Positions 24,259 through 32,428 of a DNA stretch of 33,905 nt are shown one piece after another. A program made the translations under genes and the position numbers. The DNA lies in contig JALQVG010000095.1 of assembly GCA_023260435.1 (NCBI GenBank), forward strand, positions 1-33,905, read 5' to 3'. This stretch comes from Flavobacteriaceae bacterium (GTDB taxonomy: Bacteria; Bacteroidota; Bacteroidia; Flavobacteriales; Flavobacteriaceae). Every line of letters begins with the position of its first letter. The stretch's first letter is position 1. The notes under the pieces are model-generated. The model did no database searches, was not told where the DNA came from, and worked only from the letters and a program-made list of their open reading frames with translations.

Positions 24259-25708
24259 TTTTTTGAGCCAGAAAATGAGCCAGCACCCCATTGGTCCAAC
24301 CAAAACCATCTTGAACGGGATATTCTCCTCCGCCAGAAGGCAGGTCAATAGCTACCACATTGTACTTTTCCATCATTTTACCTGTTTGCTCAAATACACG
24401 CTCATTCAAAGCTACCCAGCGATCCCTGATCAAATCAGCCAATTTTTGGTGTCCGTACTTGTGGAGGCCCAAAACGGTCATGTACTGTAAAGGCGCCCAA
24501 CCATTTGGGGCGTCCCATTGCTGCCCTGTGGTCAGGCTGGTAGAAACCACACCCCCAGGCTGCAGAAAGTTGGCCTCAATAAAGGCAGCTGCTCGATCCG
24601 CTTGCTCTTGACTAGCGACACCCAAAGCCAAAGGAAAAACTCCCGCTAAAGAAGGTACCAAGGTATGTTGCCCACTAGGCAGGAAAATATCTGAAAAATA
24701 TCCAATCTCCGGATTCCAAAACAATTGTTGAATCGACTCTTTTCGCTGATGAGCTCGTGTCTGCCAATGTTCGAATTGAGCACTCCCGGTTCTGCTGTGC
24801 ATAGCGGCTATGCTTTGTTCTAGATGAAACAGCAAACACTGTAAGTCCACAGGCGCGATGTCTGCAGCCCGAATAGTCACTAATCGATCAGGGTCTTCAA
24901 ACCATCGAGCGGAAAAATCCCATCCTGAGGCACATGCCGCCCGAACGTGGCGATAGAATTCTTGTGGGTTTGGAGCGGACTGTGCGTCGTGCAGATCCGT
25001 GGCATACATTTCCGGACGTGGTCCACTCAAACGATCAAAATACCTGTTCAGCCTGAAACCTGAGAACTCATCCACCTCAGTCATCCAAAAAGAATACTCT
25101 TTTTCCAGTTGCGGGAGATAGGAATCTCCGACTTCATCCCCGTAGACGGAAGCGAGTAATTCCACCATCATGGAAAAAAAGGGAGGTTGTGATCGACCTA
25201 AAAAATAGGTGCGGTTTCCGTTGGGGATAAACCCAAAACGATCGATCATCCAAGCAAAATTATCGACCATTGATCGAATCACCTCGTGGAGTCCATGAGC
25301 CTTGAGTCCGAGCTGGGTAAAATAACTGTCCCAGTAGTAGATCTCGTTAAATCGACCACCAGGCACAATATAACTATAGGGCAAAGGCACCAGAGAACTG
25401 CCTTCGACCCCTTGATCTGAATCGCGAAGCAACAGCGGCCACAATCGCTTTAAATGAGCCGTGACACCCTGGGAAACGTTGCTTTGAAATCCTGAGGCAG
25501 GCGTAGGTTGAAACGCAAAATGTGCCTCAAAAAAAGATTTTAAGTCAAAACCTGGTTGGTCTTTTTGTTCCTGATAAGCGCGGTTAATCATTTCAGGGGC
25601 ATACAGGGGTTGGGCGTCGGAGATGGATTTGCCATCTGACCATATACCGCTCAGATGTGCATCGACAAAAAGCGCTCCAAAAACCTGTTCTACAGGGAGG
25701 TAACTCAT
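24251..25708 (-). CDS. Trehalase, glycoside hydrolase family 37
   Basis: Hydrolyses alpha,alpha-trehalose to two glucose units. Numbered from 25708 (485 residues), signature 1 is PGGRFNEIYYWDSYF (116-130) and signature 2 is QWDAPNGWAPLQ (397-408). The catalytic acid is Asp264 in SGWDFSARWF, equivalent to E. coli TreA Asp312. The catalytic base box SGGGEYPVQDGFGWTNG lies at 458-474. The start at 25708 is preferred to 25753, which would lie inside the MFS gene. No signal peptide is visible, so this is a cytoplasmic TreF-like form and needs imported trehalose. The spacing after the MFS gene is one base (TAG-T-ATG). Confidence 0.95.
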   Translation of the reverse strand: MSYLPVEQVFGALFVDAHLSGIWSDGKSISDAQPLYAPEMINRAYQEQKDQPGFDLKSFFEAHFAFQPTPASGFQSNVSQGVTAHLKRLWPLLLRDSDQGVEGSSLVPLPYSYIVPGGRFNEIYYWDSYFTQLGLKAHGLHEVIRSMVDNFAWMIDRFGFIPNGNRTYFLGRSQPPFFSMMVELLASVYGDEVGDSYLPQLEKEYSFWMTEVDEFSGFRLNRYFDRLSGPRPEMYATDLHDAQSAPNPQEFYRHVRAACASGWDFSARWFEDPDRLVTIRAADIAPVDLQCLLFHLEQSIAAMHSRTGSAQFEHWQTRAHQRKESIQQLFWNPEIGYFSDIFLPSGQHTLVPSLAGVFPLALGVASQEQADRAAAFIEANFLQPGGVVSTSLTTGQQWDAPNGWAPLQYMTVLGLHKYGHQKLADLIRDRWVALNERVFEQTGKMMEKYNVVAIDLPSGGGEYPVQDGFGWTNGVLAHFLAQKNG

Positions 25709-25709
25709 A

Positions 25710-26933
25710 CTAGGTGTTTTCTTGGGTCCATCGGCGCAACAATACCAGTGCACCGAGCAACAAAGCCATAGGCAACAAGGTATAGCTAAAAGCTTCAGAG
25801 GCCCCTACGTGTTTAAACAAAAGTCCGATTAACCGAGATCCTAAGGTACCTCCAATAGCAGAAAAAATAATGATCAAACCCGACATAGCACTATGGCTGT
25901 GTTTGGGCAACGCACTCAATACCACGGAATTTAACAAAGGATAAATCGGCGCAATAAACAATCCAACTATAGGAAAAGCATAACCCAGCAAGGGAATATC
26001 GCTTAGGGTAGTCACCCCGTCAATCTTTGACGCTACAGCCATGGGCAGCACCCAATAGACCATCGCCATTGCCGCAGCCAAGCAACCCAGAAGCACCCAA
26101 AACCAAGAAATATAGCGGGTCAACACACCCGCAGCTATGCGCCCCACACCTAGGGAAACTGCCAAGATACTCGCCATCATGATCGCCAGATTTTCAGGAA
26201 GCGCCAACACTCGGTCATTAAATGTCGGCAACCAAGTCATGATCCCTTGTTCAATCATCACAAATAAAAAAGCGGAGGCCACAAAAACAAGCACCAAAGG
26301 CTTGACCAACAGACGAAACATGGCGGCAAAGTCCTCCCCCAACCCAGCGGAATCATTCGACGCTACAGCAGTTAAGGCAAATGGAGCCCGCCATAAAAAC
26401 ACAAAAGAAAGAGCAGACAAACCTGCCAACACCCAATACACACGCAACCAGGAATCCGGATCTGAACCGGTGTTAAAAGCGGGGAATAAAAAATAAGCCA
26501 GGGCGATCCCAAACATAAACACCCCCTCTATGTTGCTCATCAAGGCATTGTGCTCTTGTTGGTTGGTGGTCACCAACCCAATACTGGCATAAACCGACAC
26601 CTTAATCAAGGCAAAAGAAGCGCCTACTGCGGCAAACAAGGCCTTGGCCCACCAAAAAGAATTGCCAAAATACATGCCCAAACAGGCAAGCGTTACCAAA
26701 CCCAAAGAGAACAACATGGCTTTTTTATAGCCGATTCGAGGAAGAAAAGAAGCCACCAGAAAAGAGACAATCGCGATGGGCATGTCCTTAAACAATTCCA
26801 AGGTGCTCGCAGCCACCTCATCCACCCCGTATACATTTTGGGACTTGAGAATTACAATGCCCACAGAATTGAGCAGGATGGCAAACACAAAATAGTTGAT
26901 GAATAGCGCTGCCTTAAAAGCTTGGTTGTTCAT
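25710..26933 (-). CDS. MFS transporter, probable sugar importer
   Basis: 407 residues with about 12 hydrophobic segments and a basic loop after the second (FLPRIGYKKAM), as in the MFS A-motif region. Its one-base spacing to trehalase and the lack of a trehalase signal peptide suggest that it brings in trehalose or a related disaccharide. Unlike transport-phosphorylation systems, that would give free trehalose for TreF. No residue pattern that fixes the substrate is visible. A 14-bp palindrome lies 26-39 nt before its start and may control the MFS-trehalase-GNAT part of the run. It lies 44 nt after the GDH subunit gene. Confidence 0.85.
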   Translation of the reverse strand: MNNQAFKAALFINYFVFAILLNSVGIVILKSQNVYGVDEVAASTLELFKDMPIAIVSFLVASFLPRIGYKKAMLFSLGLVTLACLGMYFGNSFWWAKALFAAVGASFALIKVSVYASIGLVTTNQQEHNALMSNIEGVFMFGIALAYFLFPAFNTGSDPDSWLRVYWVLAGLSALSFVFLWRAPFALTAVASNDSAGLGEDFAAMFRLLVKPLVLVFVASAFLFVMIEQGIMTWLPTFNDRVLALPENLAIMMASILAVSLGVGRIAAGVLTRYISWFWVLLGCLAAAMAMVYWVLPMAVASKIDGVTTLSDIPLLGYAFPIVGLFIAPIYPLLNSVVLSALPKHSHSAMSGLIIIFSAIGGTLGSRLIGLLFKHVGASEAFSYTLLPMALLLGALVLLRRWTQENT

Positions 26934-26958
26934 TGAAAAGGATTCTATCGTTTAACAT

Positions 26959-26972
26959 TTAGGTTAACCTAA
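26959..26972. promoter_or_regulatory. 14-bp perfect palindrome, candidate operator of the MFS-trehalase genes
   Basis: TTAGGTTAACCTAA reads the same on both strands. It is in the 44-nt gap before the MFS gene and has no loop or T run, so it fits a dimeric-repressor site better than a terminator. No regulator gene is nearby. Confidence 0.5.
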
Positions 26973-26977
26973 CTCGA

Positions 26978-27679
26978 CTAGGTGATCAAATTACCTTCAT
27001 CATCCCACTCTGCCTGAGTGTTTCTCTTGGTTACATCCAAAAAATGGGGCATCCACTCTTCGGGATAAGAAAGTCCGTGTTCCTCGAGGACTTCTTGAGG
27101 AACGCCGTCCCACACATTGGGCTGGTTCCCTTGGTATCCCAGCTCTGCAATGCCCACCGCTGAAGTGTAGTAGCTCGTAACCACCAAGTTGCGCAGCGTA
27201 GCAAAAAATGAAACCTCTTGCCGCTGAACCTGAGCCTCTGGATCTGGATATGCGATGGAGGTCAACACCTCGTGTTGTCGGTCCTCAGTCAGGGAAATAA
27301 AGGGATTCCCGTACTCTTTGCGACACCTGTGGTCTAGACCCATCAACCCCCCGCGCAGCGGGGACTGAAAACCGGGGTATTCCTTGACCATAAACTCGAT
27401 AAACTCCAGGGTCCCCGCTTGGTCTATATCCCCGTGTTCGTTGGCGGGCATGATCAAATGAGCAAGTCGATGAATGGTTTTTTGTTCGTGTTCATTAAAA
27501 AACACCTCAGCGAGTAAGCGGCTGTCGTGTTCCATTTCTTTGGGCGTTCTTCCGTATTGGTGGTCCCATACCTTTTGGGCCAACGCCTCTTTATCGCCCC
27601 CCACACAGGATTCGAGGGCCAGGGCGCCCACCATAGCTGAACCCATCAAAAGGGATTGTATGCTCTGTCTTCTATCCAT
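26978..27679 (-). CDS. Gluconate 2-dehydrogenase subunit 3-type small subunit of a flavoprotein dehydrogenase
   Basis: The partner ('hitch-hiker') subunit of membrane-linked GMC dehydrogenases, needed for export and maturation of the catalytic subunit. The 233 residues start MDRRQSIQSLLMG, a twin-arginine type signal with ALESC as a possible lipobox (Cys25). The family core follows: EHEQKTIHRLAHLIMPANEHG (59-79), then DQAGTLEFIEFMV and a SYYTSAVGIAELGYQG segment that matches the typical 'TYYTS..G..ELGY' of the family. It lies 3 nt after the GMC gene, whose product has no signal. That supports piggyback Tat export of the complex. Confidence 0.9.
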   Translation of the reverse strand: MDRRQSIQSLLMGSAMVGALALESCVGGDKEALAQKVWDHQYGRTPKEMEHDSRLLAEVFFNEHEQKTIHRLAHLIMPANEHGDIDQAGTLEFIEFMVKEYPGFQSPLRGGLMGLDHRCRKEYGNPFISLTEDRQHEVLTSIAYPDPEAQVQRQEVSFFATLRNLVVTSYYTSAVGIAELGYQGNQPNVWDGVPQEVLEEHGLSYPEEWMPHFLDVTKRNTQAEWDDEGNLIT

Positions 27680-27682
27680 GGC

Positions 27683-29401
27683 TTAGATGTTTTGTTTTTT
27701 TAATGCTTCCACAATATAGTCTGAGGTGCGCCAAGCCAAGGCCAATATGGTCCAGGTCGGGTTTTTATCCGCTTGAGACACAAACGGACCACCGTCGACA
27801 ATAAACACGTTGTCGACCTCGTGCATCTGCTCGAATCGGTTGACCACTGAGGTTTTGGGGTCATCCCCCATTCGGGTAGTTCCTACCTCATGGATGATGC
27901 GCCCAGGGGTGTGTAATCCATAGTTTTGGTCGGCGCCTGGTTTTTGTCCCAAGACTACGCCCCCCATATTTTCGATAATCTGTTCAAAGGTATCGTGCAT
28001 GTGTTTGGCTTGCTTGCGTTCGTGATCGCTCCATTTGTAGTGGAAACGCAATACAGGAATACCAAACTCATCGACCACATTGGGGTCAATCGTGCAGTAA
28101 TTATCGCGAAGTGCGATGGATTCGCCGCGACCAGACATCCCCACTACAGCCCCGTAATACTGACGGACCTCTTCACGGATTTTCGGCCCATATCCACCCA
28201 CAGGCAGACCCAAATACTCGTTGAGGTAGTTGTGATTAAAGCCAAAACCATAGGAAGGCATGCCCAATCCACCCCAGACTTCGATGTGATAACCCCTGGG
28301 GAAATCGAGCTTTTTGTTGTCCAACCACCAAGGCGAATACAGGTGTAATCCTCCGACACCATCCTCGTTATAAATTTTTCGATTCATCAACTTAGGGACA
28401 AAACCCATGCGGTCAGCCCCGGTAGAATCGTGCAAATATCGACCCACGGTATCACTGGAATTTCCCAATCCATTGGGGTGTTGTGGGCTTTTTGAATTCA
28501 ACAAGATACGCGCTGAACTACAGGCAGACGCGGCAAGCACGACCACTTTAGCTTTAATGCGGTATTCTTGTCGGTCCTCTTTATTGACGTACAGCACCCC
28601 TGTGGCCCGTCCTTCATCGTCAGTGGTCACCTCGCGAACCATAGCGTTCATGTACAAGTCTACCCGACCTGTATTTTTGTGGGCAGGGATCACCAAACAC
28701 GAACTTGAGGAAAAATCTGCGTAAATCTGACAGGATCGGTTGCATTGATTGCAGTAATAACAGACTCCTCGTTCCTGGTTGATGCGCTTTGTAACAATGG
28801 AGAGTCTGGAGGGAATGACCTTGACACCTGATTTCTCAGCCCCCATTTTGTAGTACAATTCGTGTAAACGCGGTTTGGGTGGAGGCAAAAAGAACCCATC
28901 AGGTTCGTTGTACAAGCCCTCTTTGGTGCCAAAAACACCGATCAGTTTGTCGACTTTATCGTAATACGGCTTGATATCTTCATAGCCGATGGGCCAGTTT
29001 TCTCCCAGACCGTCTTTATTTTTGGACTTAAAATCCTCTGGGCCGAAACGCAAAGAGATGCGTCCCCAGTGGTTGGTTCTCCCCCCCATCATTCGGGCGC
29101 GAAACCAATCAAACTTAGTATCTCCCTCTTGGGTGTACGGCTCTCCTTCTATTTCCCAACCCCCGTACAGAGCGTCAAAATCCCCAAAAGCCCGCTGGGT
29201 GCTAGCCCCGCGTCGAGGCGATTCATACGGCCATTTAAATTGGGTTTGTTGGGCTGGATCTGCTGGATCAAAATAGGGACCCGCTTCCACGACAGCCACG
29301 TTTAATCCCGATTCAGAGAGCACTTTGGTGGCCATTCCTCCGCCGGCTCCAGAGCCGACAATAACCACGTCATAAGTTTTTGATTGGTCAATGATTTGCA
29401 T
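27683..29401 (-). CDS. GMC-family FAD-dependent sugar dehydrogenase, catalytic subunit
   Basis: A 572-residue flavoprotein that oxidises a sugar hydroxyl and passes electrons to a small subunit or cytochrome. VVIVGSGAGGGMATKVL (12-28) binds FAD, and MMGGRTNHWGR (104-114) is the second GMC box. The catalytic His504 sits in HEVGTTRMG and the paired Asn547 in DKNPTWTIL. Cys214, Cys217, Cys220 and Cys224 form a C-x2-C-x2-C-x3-C cluster that is like the 3Fe-4S region of FAD glucose dehydrogenases. No signal peptide is present, fitting co-export with the Tat-signal subunit. No cytochrome subunit is in the window. Glucoside 3-dehydrogenases are the closest described function I can think of. Confidence 0.9.
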   Translation of the reverse strand: MQIIDQSKTYDVVIVGSGAGGGMATKVLSESGLNVAVVEAGPYFDPADPAQQTQFKWPYESPRRGASTQRAFGDFDALYGGWEIEGEPYTQEGDTKFDWFRARMMGGRTNHWGRISLRFGPEDFKSKNKDGLGENWPIGYEDIKPYYDKVDKLIGVFGTKEGLYNEPDGFFLPPPKPRLHELYYKMGAEKSGVKVIPSRLSIVTKRINQERGVCYYCNQCNRSCQIYADFSSSSCLVIPAHKNTGRVDLYMNAMVREVTTDDEGRATGVLYVNKEDRQEYRIKAKVVVLAASACSSARILLNSKSPQHPNGLGNSSDTVGRYLHDSTGADRMGFVPKLMNRKIYNEDGVGGLHLYSPWWLDNKKLDFPRGYHIEVWGGLGMPSYGFGFNHNYLNEYLGLPVGGYGPKIREEVRQYYGAVVGMSGRGESIALRDNYCTIDPNVVDEFGIPVLRFHYKWSDHERKQAKHMHDTFEQIIENMGGVVLGQKPGADQNYGLHTPGRIIHEVGTTRMGDDPKTSVVNRFEQMHEVDNVFIVDGGPFVSQADKNPTWTILALAWRTSDYIVEALKKQNI

Positions 29402-29478
29402 CTTTGTAGTATATTGCTACCGCTTGGGTGATTTGACCCTTAAAGTATCTATTTTTCATTGAGTAACCAAAAAATGTC

Positions 29479-29643
29479 ATGACAGAAATCATCAGAAAAT
29501 CCAACGGACAAATCGTCGTTAAAGGAACTGTAACGCTCACCGATGAGCACGGGACCGAAATAGAACACGGGCCTCGATTTACACTTTGCGGCTGTGGAAA
29601 AACGGGAACTCCGCCATTTTGCAACGGAGCCCACAACGGCTAA
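29479..29643 (+). CDS. Minimal CDGSH-type iron-sulfur protein, 54 residues
   Basis: CDGSH (mitoNEET-type) proteins carry a redox-active 2Fe-2S cluster held by three Cys and one His. The tail here is CGCGKTGTPPFCNGAH, giving ligands Cys37, Cys39, Cys48 and His52 in C-x-C-x8-C-x3-H spacing. The Asp of the family C-D-G-[SAT]-H is Asn49. The rest is a short beta-rich start with TEIIRKSNGQIVVKGTV. No signal or membrane segment is seen, so it is cytoplasmic. It is divergent from the GMC gene and lies 27 nt before the His-rich gene. A role in redox or iron-sulfur handling is likely. It is intact and short. Confidence 0.85.
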   Translation: MTEIIRKSNGQIVVKGTVTLTDEHGTEIEHGPRFTLCGCGKTGTPPFCNGAHNG

Positions 29644-29658
29644 ATGCTCAAAATTTCG

Positions 29659-29666
29659 TATCTTTA
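29659..29666 (+). promoter_or_regulatory. Possible -7 box TATCTTTA before the His-rich gene
   Basis: TATCTTTA differs from TAnnTTTG only at the last base and ends 4 nt before the ATG at 29671. It would give an almost leaderless transcript. No TTTG is found at the correct distance upstream. Confidence 0.35.
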
Positions 29667-29670
29667 AAGA

Positions 29671-30000
29671 ATGCGCCTAACTGTTTCGCTCGCTCGACTA
29701 GTCAGTGCTTTACTGCTGCTGGGGATCTTTGTGACCCCCATGGTTGTTCAATGGCACCATGGTTTTGAAGCCCAGCACGAAGTCAAATGCGAACAGGCAG
29801 ACCATCATTTTCACCAAGCCAAACCCAAGTGTTGGGTTCACCATATGCGCTTGGCCCCCATGCAGCTTGAAGCCCCTTTGGTATTTCAACTTTGGATCCC
29901 TGGGGTGACTCGCGAAAAAAGCCATTTTTTTAAGCCCTATGAGGCTTCATTTTACCAACCTAAAAATCCATTGCGCGCGCCCCCTTCGGGCTTGATCTAG
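29671..30000 (+). CDS. His/Cys-rich secreted small protein upstream of a TonB-dependent receptor
   Basis: 109 residues with a hydrophobic signal or anchor (about 8-26). The segment after it packs eight His between residues 29 and 58 (H29, H30, H36, H45, H46, H48, H57, H58), along with Cys40 and Cys54. This is a likely soft- or transition-metal site. The C-terminus ends PLRAPPSGLI; as I recall, small Bacteroidetes proteins that precede TonB receptors often end in a RAPP/RGPP-like tail. No enzyme motif is visible. The TonB receptor gene starts 32 nt downstream on the same strand. A metal-binding or shuttling role in the periplasm is inferred. Confidence 0.75.
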   Translation: MRLTVSLARLVSALLLLGIFVTPMVVQWHHGFEAQHEVKCEQADHHFHQAKPKCWVHHMRLAPMQLEAPLVFQLWIPGVTREKSHFFKPYEASFYQPKNPLRAPPSGLI

Positions 30001-30013
30001 TCTTCACTGAATT

Positions 30014-30023
30014 ATTGATCAAT
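30014..30023. promoter_or_regulatory. 10-bp palindrome ATTGATCAAT before the TonB receptor gene
   Basis: A perfect 10-base palindrome in the 32-nt gap, 9 nt before the ATG at 30033. It could bind a dimeric regulator, but its position so close to the start and short length make chance possible. Confidence 0.25.
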
Positions 30024-30032
30024 CAAAGCGCT

Positions 30033-32423
30033 ATGCGAATTTTCTTCTTTTTCTGCGCCCTGGGCCTATGCCTGTGGGGCTACAGTCAATCGACCTACCA
30101 CTCCCTAAAGGGCAGGGTTCTGGACCTGACGGACCAAAACCCCATGTCTGGCGCTGCCGTGCAGTTACTCGGCACCGACAAGACGGCGACGACCGATCTT
30201 GAGGGTCGGTTCTTGATGGTAGATATTGTCCCAGGAAAATACCGAGTGCGCATCATCCACCCGTTTTGTGAGCCCTTAGAGGCCGTTGTTGACCTGACTC
30301 AAAATCTTGTACAGGAGTTCTTTATAGAGCACCACATCCACCTGTTGGACGAAGTGATGGTGCAAGCATCCGTGCTCCAAGACCCGAATGCGGGCAACAG
30401 TGCACAAAAAATTCAAGGTGCGCAGATCGAGCGGGCCCAAGGAGGTAGCATCGGTGACTTGATCAGCCAGATAAGTGGTGTGAGCAGTCTTAAAACGGGC
30501 AACAATGTGGTCAAACCCATCATCCACGGACTGCACAGCTCTCGGGTAGCCATGATGCTCAACGGAGTGCGCATTCAAGATCAGGAATGGGGCGCGGAAC
30601 ACGCCCCTATGGTCGACTTGAGTGCGTTATCTGCAGTCACTGTAGTCAAGGGGGCGCAGGCCTTGAGGTACTCCGGTGACGCATTGGGCGGGGTGGTGAT
30701 CGCTCAATCTACGCGTCCCGTACACCAAGACACCTTATGGGGCAAAGTCCAAACGTCTTTCCAAGACAATGGACGGGGGTATCAAAGCAGTGTTCAACTC
30801 AACCGGAGCCGCGCTAGTGGGTGGTTCTCGAGCATGACTGCGGGCTTCCAAAAACAAGGAGACCTTATGGCACCCGATTACCTGTTGACCAACACCGCTA
30901 TGGAGCAAAAAAGCTGGAGCGGACAATGGGGGTTGAAACAAACTGACTTTGGATTCTCCGCTTATGGTTCTTGGATCGGTAGCGACTTGGGTATATTGGC
31001 CGCGTCCCACCTTTCTGGGGCAGAGGATCAATTCAGGGCCTTGAGCGCGCAACAACCTTTGATCATTCGAGAGTTTGACTATGTCATCGATGCGCCGCGT
31101 CAGGCAGTCGGTCACGGTCTAGCCAGGATTGACGGGTATTATCGCCATGCAATTTGGGGTACTATATCCGGTCAAATCGACTACCAATTCAACCAGCGCA
31201 AAGAGTTCGATGCGCGCAGAGGATCCCTAAAAGGAACTCCTGCTCTCGACTTGACCTTGCAGAGTTTTAACGCCAACCTACACGTTAAAAACACAACCCA
31301 AAAACAGACGACCATTGAATACGGTTTGGTGGTTGGCAACCAATCCAATGAATCAAATCCCGGAACAGGAGTGAAGCGATTAATTCCCGATTATCAATCC
31401 CAACAGTACGCCGGGTATTTATTGGGGTCGCAGCCTTTGAGCGATCAATGGATCATCGATACAGGGGTACGAATCGACCACCAGGCCATCAAAGGATATA
31501 AATACTACCGAACCGGTTTTTGGGACCAGCGTCAGTACGGGAATGACTTCAGCGATTGGGTGGTGTGGAAAGAAGACCAGCAAATGCTGACCCGACCACA
31601 ACTTACTTATACGACCTGGTCGGGAAGTTTAGGGCTACATCGAGATGCAGGCCGCGGTTGGGAACAATACCTGAATATCTCTCGGGCGAGCAGAGCGCCC
31701 AATCCCGCCGAACTCTTCAGTGAAGGCCTGCACCATTCTGCAGCGAGTATAGAGCTTGGCGATATTCGGTTTAATCCTGAAATAGCCCACAAAATAAGTT
31801 TGACTTGGACCAAAAAAACCGGAAAAACCTCTTTTGACATCCACCCGTACGCGCAATGGATCGACGGATTTATGCTGTTAGTGCCCACCGGTGCCATGCA
31901 GACCATCCGAGGGCATTTTCAAGTGTGGGAATACCGACAAACCAAGGCCTCTATTTGGGGGATTGACTTAGATGCAGGGCATCAATGGAACGAACATTGG
32001 CGCTCCTCGCACCAAGTTTCTTGGCTGCGTGGAACCGACACCACTCGGGACGAGCCTTTAATGATGATGCCACCGCCGACGATCAACAACCAACTAGCTT
32101 GGAACAAAGGGGTGTGGTCCTGGAGTTTGGAGTACCAGTGGACAGCCGAGCAAACCAGGTTCCCCAACTACAACATATCGGTGTATATCCCTACCGAAAA
32201 CAACACGGTAGACGTGGACTTATCCACACCACCCGGCGCCTATGGACTGTGGCATACCCGATTGGAATACCAAGTCAACAAACCAGGAAAAATCCAACCA
32301 AAAGTTGGATTGTCGATCCGCAATGCAACTGACTTAAAGTACAGAAACTACCTGAATCGCTTGCGTTATTACGCGGATGACATGGGGCGTTCTATTCAAC
32401 TTTATTCCATTTTAAAATTCTAA
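30033..32423 (+). CDS. TonB-dependent outer-membrane receptor, probable metal (zinc-type) uptake
   Basis: An energised outer-membrane importer. The ATG at 30033 is preferred over a TTG 18 nt upstream because it gives a good signal peptide ending at GYSQS (about 20). Residues 22-105 are a CarboxypepD_reg-like domain. LDEVMVQAS (105-113) begins the plug region, with a TonB-box-like LDEV. KPIIHGLHSSRVAMMLNGVR (161-180) and QEWGAEHAP (184-192) lie in the plug and resemble ZnuD-like zinc receptors. The remaining about 570 residues form the barrel, ending YSILKF, a normal aromatic C-terminus. It lies 5 nt before the lipoprotein gene and 32 nt after the His-rich gene. Metal, and zinc in particular, is inferred from these neighbours and the plug pattern. 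Confidence 0.92.
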   Translation: MRIFFFFCALGLCLWGYSQSTYHSLKGRVLDLTDQNPMSGAAVQLLGTDKTATTDLEGRFLMVDIVPGKYRVRIIHPFCEPLEAVVDLTQNLVQEFFIEHHIHLLDEVMVQASVLQDPNAGNSAQKIQGAQIERAQGGSIGDLISQISGVSSLKTGNNVVKPIIHGLHSSRVAMMLNGVRIQDQEWGAEHAPMVDLSALSAVTVVKGAQALRYSGDALGGVVIAQSTRPVHQDTLWGKVQTSFQDNGRGYQSSVQLNRSRASGWFSSMTAGFQKQGDLMAPDYLLTNTAMEQKSWSGQWGLKQTDFGFSAYGSWIGSDLGILAASHLSGAEDQFRALSAQQPLIIREFDYVIDAPRQAVGHGLARIDGYYRHAIWGTISGQIDYQFNQRKEFDARRGSLKGTPALDLTLQSFNANLHVKNTTQKQTTIEYGLVVGNQSNESNPGTGVKRLIPDYQSQQYAGYLLGSQPLSDQWIIDTGVRIDHQAIKGYKYYRTGFWDQRQYGNDFSDWVVWKEDQQMLTRPQLTYTTWSGSLGLHRDAGRGWEQYLNISRASRAPNPAELFSEGLHHSAASIELGDIRFNPEIAHKISLTWTKKTGKTSFDIHPYAQWIDGFMLLVPTGAMQTIRGHFQVWEYRQTKASIWGIDLDAGHQWNEHWRSSHQVSWLRGTDTTRDEPLMMMPPPTINNQLAWNKGVWSWSLEYQWTAEQTRFPNYNISVYIPTENNTVDVDLSTPPGAYGLWHTRLEYQVNKPGKIQPKVGLSIRNATDLKYRNYLNRLRYYADDMGRSIQLYSILKF

Positions 32424-32428
32424 TTCAC

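Noticed and set aside
24259-24348. 30-residue N-terminal extension of the GNAT protein
   Set aside because: It would lie inside the trehalase gene; the GNAT fold begins after the ATG at 24258.
27926-28348. A 140-codon plus-strand open frame inside the GMC dehydrogenase gene
   Set aside because: It mirrors the catalytic gene on the opposite strand and shows no domain or signal.
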